Source: Grammothele lineata (lineage: Eukaryota; Basidiomycota; Agaricomycetes; Polyporales; Polyporaceae). From it: DNA of 64,000 nt. The position numbers were made by a program, and so were the translations under genes. The notes beneath the pieces are model-generated. The model searched no databases and was not told the DNA's origin. It saw nothing but the letters and a program-made list of their open reading frames with translations. Shown here piece by piece: positions 1 to 11,790 of the stretch (its first letter is position 1; the number at the start of each line of letters is the position of its first letter). The stretch lies in contig NDFF03000370.1 of the NCBI GenBank assembly GCA_002150815.3, positions 682,001 to 746,000 on the forward strand, read 5' to 3'.

Positions 1-902
1 GACTCCGGAGGAGGACCGGGCTGAGTCGATGGATGTCGCTGCCTGGGCGGCCTCTGGGGATGCTTGTTGGCTCTCTCTCTCTCGTCCAATTTCTCCAATT
101 TCCTCGCCAACACCGCCTCCCGTGGTTTTTCCGCCATCAGCTCCTCCGTCGCGTGCGGTGCTCGCCCCGGCCTCTGTCCGCAAATTGGCCCCCAAGCGAG
201 CCTTGCCAGTCGGACAGATGAACTATCTCACCGTGTGCATCTGCCACCCGCCTCCGCTTGCGAAAATGAGTCCGTAAATGACACCCCGTGGCGGCCACAG
301 CAGCCTCGCACGTCTTGTCCGTCGCCAGCCCCCACGGCGAGCCACGCCCCGACGCCATGATCCCGCCCGTATCCCTCCCAGAAGCACATCCCCGCTCGCC
401 CCCGGGAGGGACCGACTGATGACGCCGTCTTCACCCACCGCTCGTCCTGGCGCGCGTCTCGAAAAATTGAGGTGCGTGATTACTCATAACATATTCATTT
501 CCATTCGTTTCCTCGTCGCCATACGCTTTTCGGTCTCTCCCCACTGCGCCCGGCCGTCCGTGACAGTCCCGGACGGCCCCAGATCTCGCCCCGTCCGATT
601 CACTTACCGTCATCTCCAAACTCGTGCCGACGTCTGACTGCTCTCCAGCGCCAACTGTCGGTCCTCCCGCCGGCCCTACCTCCTCTCGAACCTAGTCGCC
701 CATCCCTGAACATGGCTGTCCCCCGACAACATATAAGGCGTTCCAGCGGATGGCCAGCCTATCCATCCATCCCGCCGGCCATCCTCCGTCGTCCATCGTT
801 TCCGTCTCCTTCTCTTCCTCGAACGTCTCCCGCCCGGGTACGTCCTCTCTTCTCTGCCCTTCTTGCGTCATACCCTGACCGCCGTCGATCAGTTCTTCTG
901 CC
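1..902. other. Intergenic region upstream of the GNAT gene
   Basis: No gene is supportable here. Several open frames overlap on both strands, but none shows a recognisable domain or splice-consistent continuation. The right part is pyrimidine-rich, as is common in fungal promoters, and holds the TATA-like element listed separately. Confidence 0.5.
731..738 (+). promoter_or_regulatory. TATA-like element of the GNAT gene
   Basis: The sequence ATATAAGG lies about 165 bp upstream of the ATG at 903 and is followed by a pyrimidine-rich stretch. It is the best core-promoter candidate in this interval; assignment rests only on sequence and position. Confidence 0.4.
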
Positions 903-2205
903 ATGCCTGGCCTCACCGCGACTTCTCCTCGTCCCTTCGTCCTCCAGCACGACAGCGCCGACGATTTCCTGTCCTTCACCTATCCCATCCTCCGACACCA
1001 CGAAGCCAGCTCCAACATCGTCCTTGCTCATGCGCTCAAGCGCGTCGGAGCCGCGGACGCCCTTAGTGGTTACGAGTTCATGTCCGACCAGGACATCGAT
1101 GCGCGCTTTGCCTCCGTCTCCTCCGATGCCTTCGCGCCCCATCAGTCCCAAGGCGCTTTCTGGCTCACTGTCTGGAGCGCTCCTACATCCCCCTCCACGC
1201 CTCCAACGCTCGACCTCGTCCTCGCGGCCGTCAACTGGACGCTCGGCGAGTACCCGATCTTCCTCTGGACTCCCCACCGCAGCGCCGCCTCTTCCTCGAC
1301 CTGGCTCGCGCTCCGCATTGAAGCCGTTGTCCACCATCTGAACCAGATCGTTCCTCCTGAACGCGTCTTTTCCGTCTTCGGCCTCACTTCACTGGTCAAA
1401 ACCTTCAGTCGTACCTGGACAACCCTCACCGGCTTCGTCGTCGAGCAGGAGCCGTTCTACGCCGCCCTCTTTTCGGAGTGCACCACGGCGACGTTCCGTG
1501 AAAGCGACGTACCCCTCCCCGAGGGCCACTGCCTGCGCCGGGCGGCGATCGCGGACCTCGAGCCCGTCGCACAGCTCTGCAAGGAATTCGCGGACGACTC
1601 GGTGAGTCACCCTCTCTCGCGCGCCCCGATGCAGCCGATCGCTGACCTCGGTCGATCTTTCCTCCGCTTACAGATCTACTTCCCCTTGAGCATCGAACGT
1701 GCCCGGGTCGAGGCGCGCGAGCTCATTTCAAAGCGGCTCGTCTGGGTCTACGACGCCGCCGGGGACATCACCACCATCTGCGCGGTGACTCGCAACAGCC
1801 ATCGCGTGTCCGCGATCACGAAGGTGTACACGACGCCCCGCTGGCGGCGCCAGGGGTGCGCAGAATTCCTAGTGCGCGAGGTGACCGCTCAGTAAGTCCG
1901 CCGCGCTCGCAATTTCTCGTCCTTCCCCACTGGCCCGCGCCTCTTTCATGGGCGCGGTGCCTTCCTTCCCGTCCCCGTGATCGCGATGTGATTGGACGCG
2001 GCGCTTACCTCGGCGCTCCCTTTCCTGCAGGCTTCTCTTCGACGTCCGGAAGGACTCGGTCGTCCTCTATGTCGGACACGAAAACAGCGCACAGCGCGTG
2101 TACGACCGCGTCGGATTCGTCGGCCTCTGCGGGAAGCCGAAGCCCGACACCGTCGAGGACTCGCTCGAGCTGGGTTTCGTCGGCGCCGACAGGGGCCACT
2201 GGTAA
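903..2205 (+). CDS. GNAT-family N-acetyltransferase-like protein
   Basis: Predicted 363-residue protein from three exons (903-1601, 1674-1891, 2031-2205); introns of 72 and 139 bp have GT-AG ends, and the 72-bp one stays open in frame. The C-terminal third looks like a GNAT fold: a beta-strand with ITKVYTTPRWRRQGCAEFLV matches the acetyl-CoA-binding loop (motif A, R/Q-x-x-G), and the last exon supplies a typical C-terminal strand, VLYVGHENSAQRVYDRVGF. The N-terminal half is a long extension usual in fungal members. GNAT enzymes move an acetyl group from acetyl-CoA to an amine; the substrate is unknown here. No signal peptide or membrane segment is visible. The start is the first ATG after the TATA-like element. 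It stands alone, with a long gene-free stretch downstream. Confidence 0.8.
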
Positions 2206-5200
2206 GGCGCGAGCTCAAGCGCGCGCGTAGACCGCCCGCACTGTCTCCTGCTCCTCCGTCTCCGGCCCCGGCTCCCCGCATCGGCTTCGTGCTCGTCGCC
2301 TCGGACCCTCGACTGGACCCGTGAACCATCGAACCGCGTAACGGACGCTCGCTCCCGAGCATTTCGATACCATACAGCTCCTATTGTTCTTCTGTGCGCC
2401 GGCGCGGCGACCCTGCCGCGCCTTAATCCTCTCCGTCCCGAGCCTGCGCGTCCCTGTTGTCTCCCTTCAACCTCTCAGCCAAGTACTATATCGACTCGAC
2501 TACTGTATCCCTAGTCGCTTTCTTCGCTTCCTATTTCCATCTGCCCCGTTATGTCCCCCAACTGCGCTTCCCCGCCGCCGTATTTATCACTCACTCTAAC
2601 TTGTCTTCGCGCCTCGTGCCTGTCACCTAAAATCTTTCGCTTCCGCTAGCTAGCCTGTTATTACCACGCCTGGACTCGCGTACACACCTACGTATACGTA
2701 GCAATGTCCCTAATCTCGATTAATAATCGCAACCGATCTCAACGCTATTTCGACGCCGTTCTCACAGGACCCTCTCCGTCCCCTCCAAGCCTGACGTGCC
2801 ATGCATCCCGACAGGGCAGCGGTATCCGTCCCTGGCGAGCCTTTACTCGATCGTGCCTGCACCGTGCATCAAGTCGCAGTCACGACCCGCGATCGAGGGC
2901 CGCCATGCGCAGTGCGCACGTATGTTATGTACGAAGAGCCGTTGGGCTGGACGCGACGCGCCGCTCCGCTCCCGATGACAGCGACAGCGACGTTGATCGT
3001 CCGTCGCGGCGCGACGTCGGGGCGGGATGCGCCGCCCCTCGGACGTTCGAGTTCGCGGCCGGCCGGCGAACGTTAACAGTGCTGTTGGGGCGGGCGGACC
3101 CTGATCAAGCTCTGAAGCTTCAGCTTGAAGGCTCGTCACGCCAGGCGACATCGATTAGTGTGGATCTCAACATCATCGCATGCCTTCGCCGCGGGGCGCG
3201 CCCCGGCCCTCCGAACATACATCATTGTCGATGTCGATGGTCGACAACAGCCTGCAGGGTCACGCCAGAAGCCCTGGGTCGTGCAAAGCACTAAATCTGG
3301 CCGGGCACGGAGACACGTCCCCGCGCGCTGAGCGGGACCGAGCGCGGATGCTGAAGCTTGCTAAGTGCCGTCGAGCCGACGCAGACCTCGGAGGCGGGGC
3401 GGAGGGTGCTCTCGGGTTCACACTCGGCGGTCGCGGGCGACGAGAAGAGGCCGTTCGAGCGGACGCGCGCGGGGGTCGAGAGCGATTTAGGGCCGTCGTG
3501 CTCGGGCCGCGAGCTGTGCGCCCAAGAAAGCAGTCGAAGTGCTGCACGAGCCCAACTGAATGTCGGGCGCGCCCTTGGCGGCCTTGGTTACAGCGGTACG
3601 TAGCGTGACATACGCATGAAACGGGCACGCCATACGTACTGACCACCCCACGAGCCAGTGCTCGAATCCAGGGCACGATGTTGTCCATCTGCCTCGGTTC
3701 CCACGGCGCGCGGGCCTCCGCCCTTATGTCGAGACCGCGCGACGGCACAGGACCGCGCTGGACCTAGACAACTGGATGCATATTCCGACGTCCACGACCA
3801 CCTGCACACGGTACGCCAAGCCGCACGTTGCAAACCCGCAGACGACAACTGTCAGTTTAAGAAAGTTGTGATGATGGGGTGGATTAATGTGCGCGGGTCG
3901 CGCGCCGAATGACCCGGCGCGGTGGCATGAAATGAGTGCACTTGCGCGGATAGCCAGCGATGTCGTTGCGATTCCTGCATTCGCTCGTAGCGCGAAATTC
4001 ACACGATGCGGGGCAACAGGCTCAAATCTATGTACGGCAGCCTGGGTGGCCGCCCGCGCGCACTGTGGCTCCGCTCAGTATTGGGCGCGATTGATCGCGT
4101 GATGTTTAATGCCAGTTTAATGTCCGGCCTATTATCCAGAGAGCGGGGCGGGGATTCGTTTCCGGAGAATACGAACCCTGCGGGGGTACAATTCTGCCTG
4201 CTGTAGTCCCGACCGTGGGTGTCGTGAAGTGGCGGTGTCGCTCCCCGGCGCGGGTGGTTCGCATCGCTCGCGCAAAATCTTCTTGTGGTGGCGGGGTCCC
4301 TGAGGTTTGGGGTTTCGAAGAAGCTTGCTACGAGACAAGGTGCCGAGCACGGTGTCCCGCACGGCCCGCGGCGGGTGCTAGGCTTTTCCACGACGCCGTG
4401 GCTTTGATTCAAATCCGCACGACACGCGCCGCCCCCAGCCAACCGTGAGCGGAGAAGCGGGGGCGGCGCTCGGCGAAAGCTCGCGCGATGGCGAGGGTCG
4501 TCGAATTTGCTGAGCCCTCTTCCCAAGAAGCACCCGGTGGCGGACGAGATGACGGCACGCAGGCGTCGGGGCCCGCTGGGCTAGTCGCGAAGCGCAGAAC
4601 TCTTCCGGACGGGTGGGGAACGTGGCATGCGCGCTCGCGCACCGGAGCAGAGGCCGCCAGCGTGAGGCGCGGATAGCACCGACGTCAGTCCTTGCGAAGG
4701 TTCAGCGAAGCGCGCCCGGGGCCGGCTTCTTGATTGCGCGTCGTGTCTTCCGCCACTACGTAGGTCGCTGCTAGACCTACGCTGCGCACTAGGCTCAGCG
4801 GTTCCGACCAACGTCGAGGAAACCTTCGGGGTTGGATGTACGCGTGCGGTAGTATATGCTGTCCCCGAGCTGCGCATTGCCTGTTCCCCGCAGGGAGCAA
4901 GGACGAAATCGGCGGTCCGCGGCGTCCTCGCAAGGTTCGCCGGTCGGGCCTGAGCCGTGCCTCCGTTAGCGTCGTCGCCAGGGCGGCCGCTCCTCCTCGA
5001 AGGCCCCATGGCTGTCGGCGGCACGCCCCCACAAATTCAAAACGGCAGGGCGCCGCCCCACGATTCGGAATTGCCGCCAGCACCCCGCATTGGATGTCAC
5101 TGGCGCGTCGAACTCTGTCTACAGAGCCCGGCGTTCCGTGGCGCTCCCGTTCGCTGTCGTCCTCGACTCGCCCCTGGCGGGTAACTGGCCACAGCGTGCT

Positions 5201-6301
5201 AGACTGAGGACAAATTCGCTGGCGCGTTGCCTTGATCGGTGGGCAGCGGCGCGACAGCGTGCGTCAAGGTGTACGTCCGTCCGAACCCTGAAGTATCCCC
5301 AGACTTCAAGTTGCACGAGCAGTACCTTGGTGACTGATATTGGGCCACCTACGGCTTTGCGCAGAGCGTATGCCGCCTTTCGATGACGAGAATCCGATCG
5401 TACCGGGTCCTGTCGGGAGCTTGGGCTGGGAACCACGCACGCGGTACGCCCGCGCAGCATGTGCTATGCAGATGGCGCGACCGTACGAGGCAGCAGGTAA
5501 GCAGAGAGGACAAACTTGCCGCGGCCTTGATCGTGGGGGCGGTGCAGGTCGTGCCTCTCATACTTGGGCGTGAGCCCTGCGCGGCGTGGTCGTTTCGACG
5601 ATCGTCCGGCTATAGAACATGAGAAACCGCATCTGGGCGCGGATTTTGAAGGCGGGCTTGCCTTGTTGGGAACGACGCCGCGCCGCCGCGCTTTCTGGAA
5701 GGACCGGTGATGGCGCGAGGTACCTTCAGCACACGTAGAATAAGCTTTGATTCCCGGCGCTGGGGAAGACAACAGTCGCCTACGGAGCCCAGCGGCGACG
5801 GCGGGTTCTTATCGGTCCAAGACTTGACTTTACGGCGGAATGTTTTTATTGGCGTAATATCCGCGAACGGCTGGCGGACGGCCAGCGTGATATCCCGACC
5901 GACCCACGGCTTGCAACCCATGCCTTGCGTGTGAGAGGGGTTTCTTACCGCGGTCTGCCATTTACACACCACATGGCATGATCCAGGGTCGAGATCCTTC
6001 CGTACATCTAGTAGCGGGGTACCTGCGTAGCCAGGATGTGCGAAATCCGGCGGGCATTTGGGCTGCTTTCGGATGCGCTCGTGCAGTAGCTGTGCCTAAT
6101 GTGACGGTACACGCGCCGCGGCCGGGAATAAGTCCAAGACGGGTCTTCCAACACTTTCAGCGAGTCCGAAGATAGACGAAGTCGAATAACATAGTTCAAG
6201 AACACACCGTGCATCGAGATCCAGAATCCAACACACGCCAACGCGCACACAGTACCTCCCGATCGGAGCCCTGTCCGTCTCCGGCCAACCTCCTGGGCCT
6301 G
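2206..6301. other. About 4 kb without a supportable gene
   Basis: All open frames here are short, overlap one another on both strands and carry no motif I recognise, including no reverse transcriptase, integrase or transposase signature. I see no clear tandem or terminal repeats. It could be a decayed mobile element, a long non-coding region or divergent unknown genes; the sequence alone does not decide. Confidence 0.5.
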
Positions 6302-7245
6302 TTACCGATCCCCACGCACGAAGTCCCCGCTCTTTCCGCCCGCCTTGTGCTCTACGAGCACGTCTCGAATGACCATTTCCCGACCAGCGACGGCCTTGAG
6401 CATGTCCCACACTGTGAGCAGTCCCACAGATACCGCAGTGAGGGCCTCCATCTCGACGCCCGTCTTGCCCTCGCACGAGACCGTCGCGCGACAGACGACG
6501 CTGTATTCCTCGCGGCCGCCCTGGGCGCGCGCGCTGCGCTCGTCCCCGAGATCGGAGTTGAGGTCCTTCGCGAAGCTCGCTGACGCGCTCAGTACGGGCC
6601 GGTCTCCGTGTCCGTCCCCGGGTCCGTCCGCGTCTGCATCCGCACCCCGGATGCGGCGGACCTCGGGGTGCAGCGTGACGGCAATGTGCGAGAGTTGGAG
6701 CGGGTGACAGAGCGGGATCAGCTCCGGCGTGCGCTTGCAGCCCATGATTGCGGCGAGCTGCGCGACAGTCAAGGCGTCGCCCTTCGCTCGCGCCTTCGCC
6801 TTCGCCGTCCGGAGGTGCGCTGATTCATGCTGATCAGCTTCTGAGCCGTCGTGCTGTTCGTGATCGGGTCTCTGCGTGATCAGCTCGAACGCGATGCGTG
6901 GTATGATGATGCGGCCGGAGGCTGTCGCCGTCCGACGAGTGGGTTCTTTGTGCGCTACGTCTACCATCGAGGCGCGTCCGGACTCGTCGATGTGTGTGAG
7001 ACGTGGCGTTCCTGCTGCGATGTCGACGCCGTGTTCAGCGGACTGGTTAGATGCCGAGGACGAGCTGAAACAGTGTATCGCCATGACACGAGCCAAACGC
7101 GCCGCTGCTGGCGTATAGTGCGATCTGGATCTCGGTGAGCGTTGTGTTGGCCGGTCGAGGGCATGGCGATACATGTCTAAAGTGTAGCGAAGAATCAGGG
7201 TATGTTCATCAGGATCGAGACATTCCATTACGGACACAAGGTAAG
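6302..7245 (-). CDS. MOCS1: MoaC domain (cyclic pyranopterin monophosphate synthase) of the MOCS1-type locus
   Basis: The MoaC part of the molybdenum cofactor locus. The diagnostic N-terminal block LTHIDESGRASMVDVAHKEP is followed by a TVAQLAAIMGCKRTPELIPL stretch with its conserved histidine-containing continuation, and near the end by KTGVEMEALTAVSVGLLTVWD and a K-x-GGKSGDF end. MoaC converts 3',8-cyclo-7,8-dihydroguanosine triphosphate, made by MoaA, to cyclic pyranopterin monophosphate. About 80 residues of serine- and arginine-rich sequence without MoaC similarity precede the domain and would act as linker. There is no strong independent start: the frame runs upstream without a stop to the TGA that ends the MoaA frame. 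I infer expression mainly as the C-terminal half of a fusion made by splicing out bases 7246-7332. Confidence 0.85.
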
Positions 7246-7332
7246 CTGAATGTACTCAACCGCCAATGAGGATCATAGGCCTATTCGACACGACATCGAT
7301 ATCCTCCATGCCCGCGTGCTTTGCCTTCTTAC
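7246..7332 (-). other. MOCS1: Candidate alternative intron joining MoaA to MoaC
   Basis: On the minus strand the last MoaA exon contains a near-consensus donor GTAAGA (ending at 7332), and a CATTCAG acceptor ends at 7246. The enclosed 87 bp is a multiple of three and contains the codons for the terminal NRPMILIGG and the TGA stop. Removing it joins ...AVS to TYLVSVMEC... in frame with the MoaC domain; keeping it gives free MoaA ending in Gly-Gly. This mirrors the known alternative splicing of animal MOCS1, here inferred from sequence only. Confidence 0.65.
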
Positions 7333-9097
7333 TCGACACTGCTCCGCCAATTGTCGCCAGCAGTTCGTCATCGTCGGCACCGGCGCGCATTTGGTCTCGG
7401 AGTGATATCTCCTTGGCGTCAAAAAGGCAGACCTAGAAGAGTCGGCCTATTGGCACAGGTGGAAGTTTGAGATGACTCCGTATGACTCATACCTTGATTT
7501 GCCCGTCTGCCGTCAATCTCAGCCTATTGCAAGACCCACAGAAGTGGTCGGACATGCTACTGATGAACCCGAAACTCCCGGTATGCCCTGGTATGATGTA
7601 AGACCGGGCAGTGTCGTTCAACTCGTCCGACGCTTTGTGGAGTGTGGGGTATCGAGTTCGAATTCGGTCCAATAACTCCGCGGACGGCAGCATCTTCGAT
7701 TGATCCCACTTGTTTCCTATCACGTAGTTAATACCAGATATCACGAACAAACGATGTCGCTGGTCTCATACCTGTGAAGGGCATGAACTCGATAAACCGC
7801 ACAGATAGCCGGCTATCTCTGGTCATTTCTACAAAGTCGAAAACTTCGCGGTCGTTGAGGCCCCTCACAACCACAACGTTGAGTTTCACCGATTGAAGTT
7901 CCGAGGATGCCAAAGCCACGCCGAGTGATCGCAGTACCGCATCGTGTCCCATACGGCGCGTCATGATCTCAAATTTGTAAGGGTCTAGGGTGTCCAGACT
8001 ATGATACATGGTTAATCGTCTTTGCGGGCAGGGTCCACGAGCAGTGCAAACCTTATGTTCAAATGTGTGAGGCCGTTATGTATGAGGGCGGGCAACTTCC
8101 GGGGCAGTGCGATGCCGTTCGAGGTCATTCCGATGGATTGCAGGCCATACTTGCGCAGTGAACTCAAGCGGCCTGTTCGGGTGCATCGTCAGCCCATCGC
8201 TCCGACGAACGCGGGTGGCGGAGGCAGGGTATGCCATGAGGCTGCAGACGTTACGTACCTACAATCTCAACGATGCCCTTCCTAACGGTTGGTTCTCCGC
8301 CCGTGAGACGTATTTTTGTAACGCCGCTCTTGACGAACAGCGTTGCGAGACGGATGATTTCATCGTCCGATAGGATGTGCTCGGGCGGAGACAGCTCCAC
8401 TCCCTCACTTGGCATACAATAGAAACCTAAATGCAGACCGTATCAGCGAACGCTCTGACTGACTAGATCGAAGGGTGTAGAGACGAATGGACCATGGAAG
8501 CAAAGGACCCGACGGCCCGAACCATGTAAACCCATACTTAGACTAATGCCCCTCAGTGAGTCAGTCCTAGTGCCTGTAGCAGCAATCACTTGGGATTGCC
8601 GCACGAGTTCGAGGGTGTGGGGACCGATACTGTGTTTCCAGCACCGAAGCTACCGGAACTTAGCCGGTATGACGGTGGGACAGGCCACTTGCGCGAAGGA
8701 GATGTACGGGACTGATGCAATACCAGCAAACAGAAGGAAACACTCACATCGGAGATTGCAGCGTTCCGTGAGCGATATGCGGAGATAGTTGTGTTGCCTC
8801 TGGAACGAGTCGACGAGGAAAGGCGAGACTCCACGTGCCGCCTCCACAGATGCGATCCTATCCTGGGTCGTTCGAGCATGAGCGAAATGACCGGCCAAGA
8901 ACGTACGCCCAGCTGCGCAGACGAACCCTGGCTCGGCTTTGCACGCCGTTATACGTCCGAGATGGGGACAAGACTTCGGCGTGACCCCGGGTAGTGGATG
9001 TGTTGAACCTGCGAATAACAGGCTTGCGCAAGGTGCTGGAGCTGGATCCGCCGGCGCGGAACATCATGGTAGTAAGCAAGGCTGCGCATGACAGCAA
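7256..9097 (-). CDS. MOCS1: MoaA radical SAM domain (GTP 3',8-cyclase) of the MOCS1-type locus
   Basis: First enzyme of molybdenum cofactor synthesis, a radical SAM protein with two 4Fe-4S clusters. The SAM-cluster motif [16 protein letters not shown] (C-x3-C-x2-C) is assembled across a 321-bp intron (8427-8747), followed by [14 protein letters not shown]. The C-terminal cluster motif is [17 protein letters not shown] plus a later VCLFD. The chain ends in NRPMILIGG, the essential double glycine, then TGA at 7256-7258. Other introns I placed are 8173-8258, 7999-8052, 7717-7771 and 7433-7492. The N-terminus (arginine-, serine- and alanine-rich, no acids for about 35 residues) resembles a mitochondrial presequence; its junction with the second exon near 8870-8980 is the least certain point. 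Cellular role: pathway to molybdenum enzymes such as nitrate reductase and sulfite oxidase. Confidence 0.88.
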
Positions 9098-9340
9098 GCG
9101 CGAGGATGACTCGATGTCGGAAGGACGTTCAGCGTGCTCTCACTGGACGGGCTTGAGTGGATGCTATGGGTCAGCCGGCGACGCGCGGAGCTGGGATATC
9201 GCTTTAGGGCCGGCGTCTGCACGCTCAGCTGAACTGACTGGATGTATTCAGAACCCAGATGACTGGTGCGGATAAATCTCTTAAAAAGCAGCTGCAGCTA
9301 CCGATACATCTATGTATATAGCGTGCTACCACGGGGGCGT

Positions 9341-11475
9341 TCAGAGGCCACGGAGCCAAACTTCGGAAACGGTCCAGCGGTCTGCGCCGTCCTCTTCAAG
9401 ACGGGCTCTGAAGTATCGTCCTGTTGCTCTCAGATGCAGTCCACTTGACCCCAGAACCATCTGCACACTACACTCTCTCAACGGCACTTGTGCCTCCGCG
9501 ATGGTTGCCTCACGATCAGTGTCGTAGCAGATGGGTCGGTGCTCGGCAGCGTGCTGTGAGGGCACGTTAGCTCACCATGCCACAACGCCTGGGAGACAAA
9601 AATTAGAACGCTTACCCAAATGACATTATCCGACGACCATTCGAAGGCGGCGGACTTCAGGATGCCCTCCGTCGCTGAGTCGACAAGCCACGCAAGTTCG
9701 ATCGAGGTCCATTCCCGAGCTTCACCAATATCAGTGAGAACGTCTATCGTAATAACATCCCCCTTCGACGCATCTAAATCCATTTGTAGCCATTCAGCAT
9801 CCGGAATGGAGCGCGAATGAGAAGAAGCACAAACGAATCAGGCTTCGGAAGGTTGTTTCCGGCTTCATATCGACGGCGTTCACCGTAACGTGCTGCAAAT
9901 AGTTCTCCTTCTCAGGCTCACCAAGTAATTCCACGTTTTTGGATTCTAAAGTGAGGATATCCGAGATGTTGTCGGCCTGATGAGATATTTGCGCAGGGAG
10001 AAGGCGGATATTGGTATCCAATACGCATGCCGCTCCACGGCACGCAGCGTGCGTCTGGGAAGTTTGTTCGTACGAGCGATCAAGCGTAATGTATGATGGC
10101 TGCGGTCTCTTTGCTTGAGAAGCCGCCGCGGAGCCATCGCACGAACCTCGACCGCAGTGGGCTAATGATTCCAGATACCGGGTTGCGCGGAGCTGGGACG
10201 GAGAACACTCAGCCGAAACTTCTCGGCAACAGTGACGACGAGCAGGACATACAGTGAAGTTTCTGTTGCGTTCATCACCTTCTGAGCCAACGGTGAACGG
10301 CTGACCACCACCGAGCTCGAAACCTTGGTCTAACCATACTTCGGGAATCCTGTTACTAAGGAGGGTGAAGAAATTGTCCGCCATTTTCATTTCTTCAGGC
10401 GTGGCCTTGACATGCCGTAGTAGATTAAAGAAATTCACAGCTTCCGAGCGACGCATCATAGTACCATACCCTAGCCACGCAAATGAGGTGTGGATATCCG
10501 AGAGGTGCGAGGGGTGTGGTGCCGGAACGTGTATCTCCCGAAGAACGGTGGATAGATGCTCGTGTGGTGGTAAAAGATGAATCGCCTTGGGAGCCCCGGT
10601 TTGGTTCAGACGCGCGTGTAGAGCTTCAATAATTTCCGAGTGAACTAGGTAGTCATCGTCCTGCAGGAATCATAACATGAGATTGGGTTCGATGAGGTAC
10701 GGCAACGCAACCACTGGAGCATCCGAAGTGGTGTAGCGCTCCACACAATAAGCAATTAGCCTCGTCGCTGGTTACCCCAAGTAAATGCGAGATAACCGGG
10801 CCCAGTGATTCTGCGTCGGGCTCCATGTGTGCTCCAACATGTTTCCGCCTCCTTACACGTGATTTCGGGCATGCACTACTTACCTGGATGAAACAGTATG
10901 GTGTCTCGGACTGAGCACAAGCTGCGTATCGTGCCTGGAAGAGCATATTGTAGGGCGCATTGTGTATTCTGATCTTAGACTTCGGACAACCCGTGTTCTT
11001 TAAGTCCTAGACAAGAGGGGATATTCAGCTTGGAGGCGTTGAATACAGGGTAGGGGAGGAACAATATGCACACTTCGTATCTGAGATGGTGCGGATGGTT
11101 GTTCCAGATGAATACCTGCGCGACCGTATCCTGCAGCCAGGGCGCACATAAAAGCGAGGTAATAAGCATCACGTTCGGAAACCGCGACCAGTTGAGCAGG
11201 ACCGCGGTGACCTCTGGCTTCTGTCCTGGGCTAGTCGCATTGCGGAGCACTGAGACGCGCTCGTACGCATTGAATTCTAAGGTGTCCGCGCGATAGGTGA
11301 CCGGAAGGGCGCGCGGTACGAAACCGATATCTGTGAGGAGCGGAAGGTACAGGGAGTTCGGTGTCTCCTCCTTGGGCTCGCCAAATATTTTGCGGGAGGC
11401 TAGAGCGAGTAAGACAGGCACCGCTATAGTCTGGATGAGCCTGAATGCTTGCCGAAGGTGCTCGCGGGTGATCAT
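9341..11475 (-). CDS. Membrane-anchored glycosyltransferase-like protein with DDD motif
   Basis: A 553-residue protein from six exons (11475-11074, 11006-10884, 10660-10253, 10192-9835, 9773-9616, 9553-9341); the total is a multiple of three. Residues about 8-25 (AFRLIQTIAVPVLLALAS) form one hydrophobic segment, suggesting a type II Golgi or ER anchor. The chain then carries AVLLNWSRFPNV, VFIWNNHPHHL and, after a 223-bp intron, QDDDYLVHSEIIEALHAR, which fits the metal-binding acidic motif of GT-A glycosyltransferases. A conserved WLGYGTMMRR and EVWLDQGFELGGGQPFTVG block follows. The fold and family are inferred from these motifs (GT64-like or related); donor and acceptor are unknown. The start is the ATG just before the hydrophobic segment; the longer open frame upstream is arginine-rich and less likely. 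It is divergent from the NIPSNAP gene. Confidence 0.75.
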
Positions 11476-11790
11476 GACGACGAGGAAGCGGAGGAGAACG
11501 TCGACGAAGGCAACGGAGGCAGCGCGCAGGTGTCGCTCGAGGAGCTCGAACCGCCTCGACGCTCGAGGGCGTGCGCGTCTAGGTCTTTGATGCGCCACGT
11601 GCGCCAAGCGGTTGCCCCGCCCCCGCGTCATATGAACCCCGCACTACGCACGAGCCAACACCAACCCGCTCCTGCCCTCTACTGTTCCCATTCAACCACT
11701 CTTAACTCTCCTAGTTTGCGACAACGTGGACAGTGCTTTCACTGCGTTTGCTTGCTTCCTCTCGTTTATCTACACGCTATAAACCCTACA
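11476..11790. promoter_or_regulatory. Divergent promoter region, glycosyltransferase / NIPSNAP gene
   Basis: About 315 bp separate two divergent starts. The right half contains CCACT/CAACC-rich pyrimidine sequence and a CTATAAAC element at about 11777-11784, close to the NIPSNAP start; no gene is visible. Confidence 0.4.

Noticed and set aside
3655..3680. tRNA B-box-like GCTCGAATCC
   Set aside because: No cloverleaf can be formed with the upstream sequence.
8586..8879. Open frame across the 321-bp intron of the MoaA gene
   Set aside because: Different frame from the radical SAM exons and no similarity; splicing restores the exact cluster motif.
10664..10675. Apparent in-frame TGA just before the DDD motif of the glycosyltransferase, suggesting a pseudogene or recoding
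   Set aside because: Splicing from GTAAGT at 10883 to CTGCAG at 10661 removes it and restores CFIQDDDYLVH.
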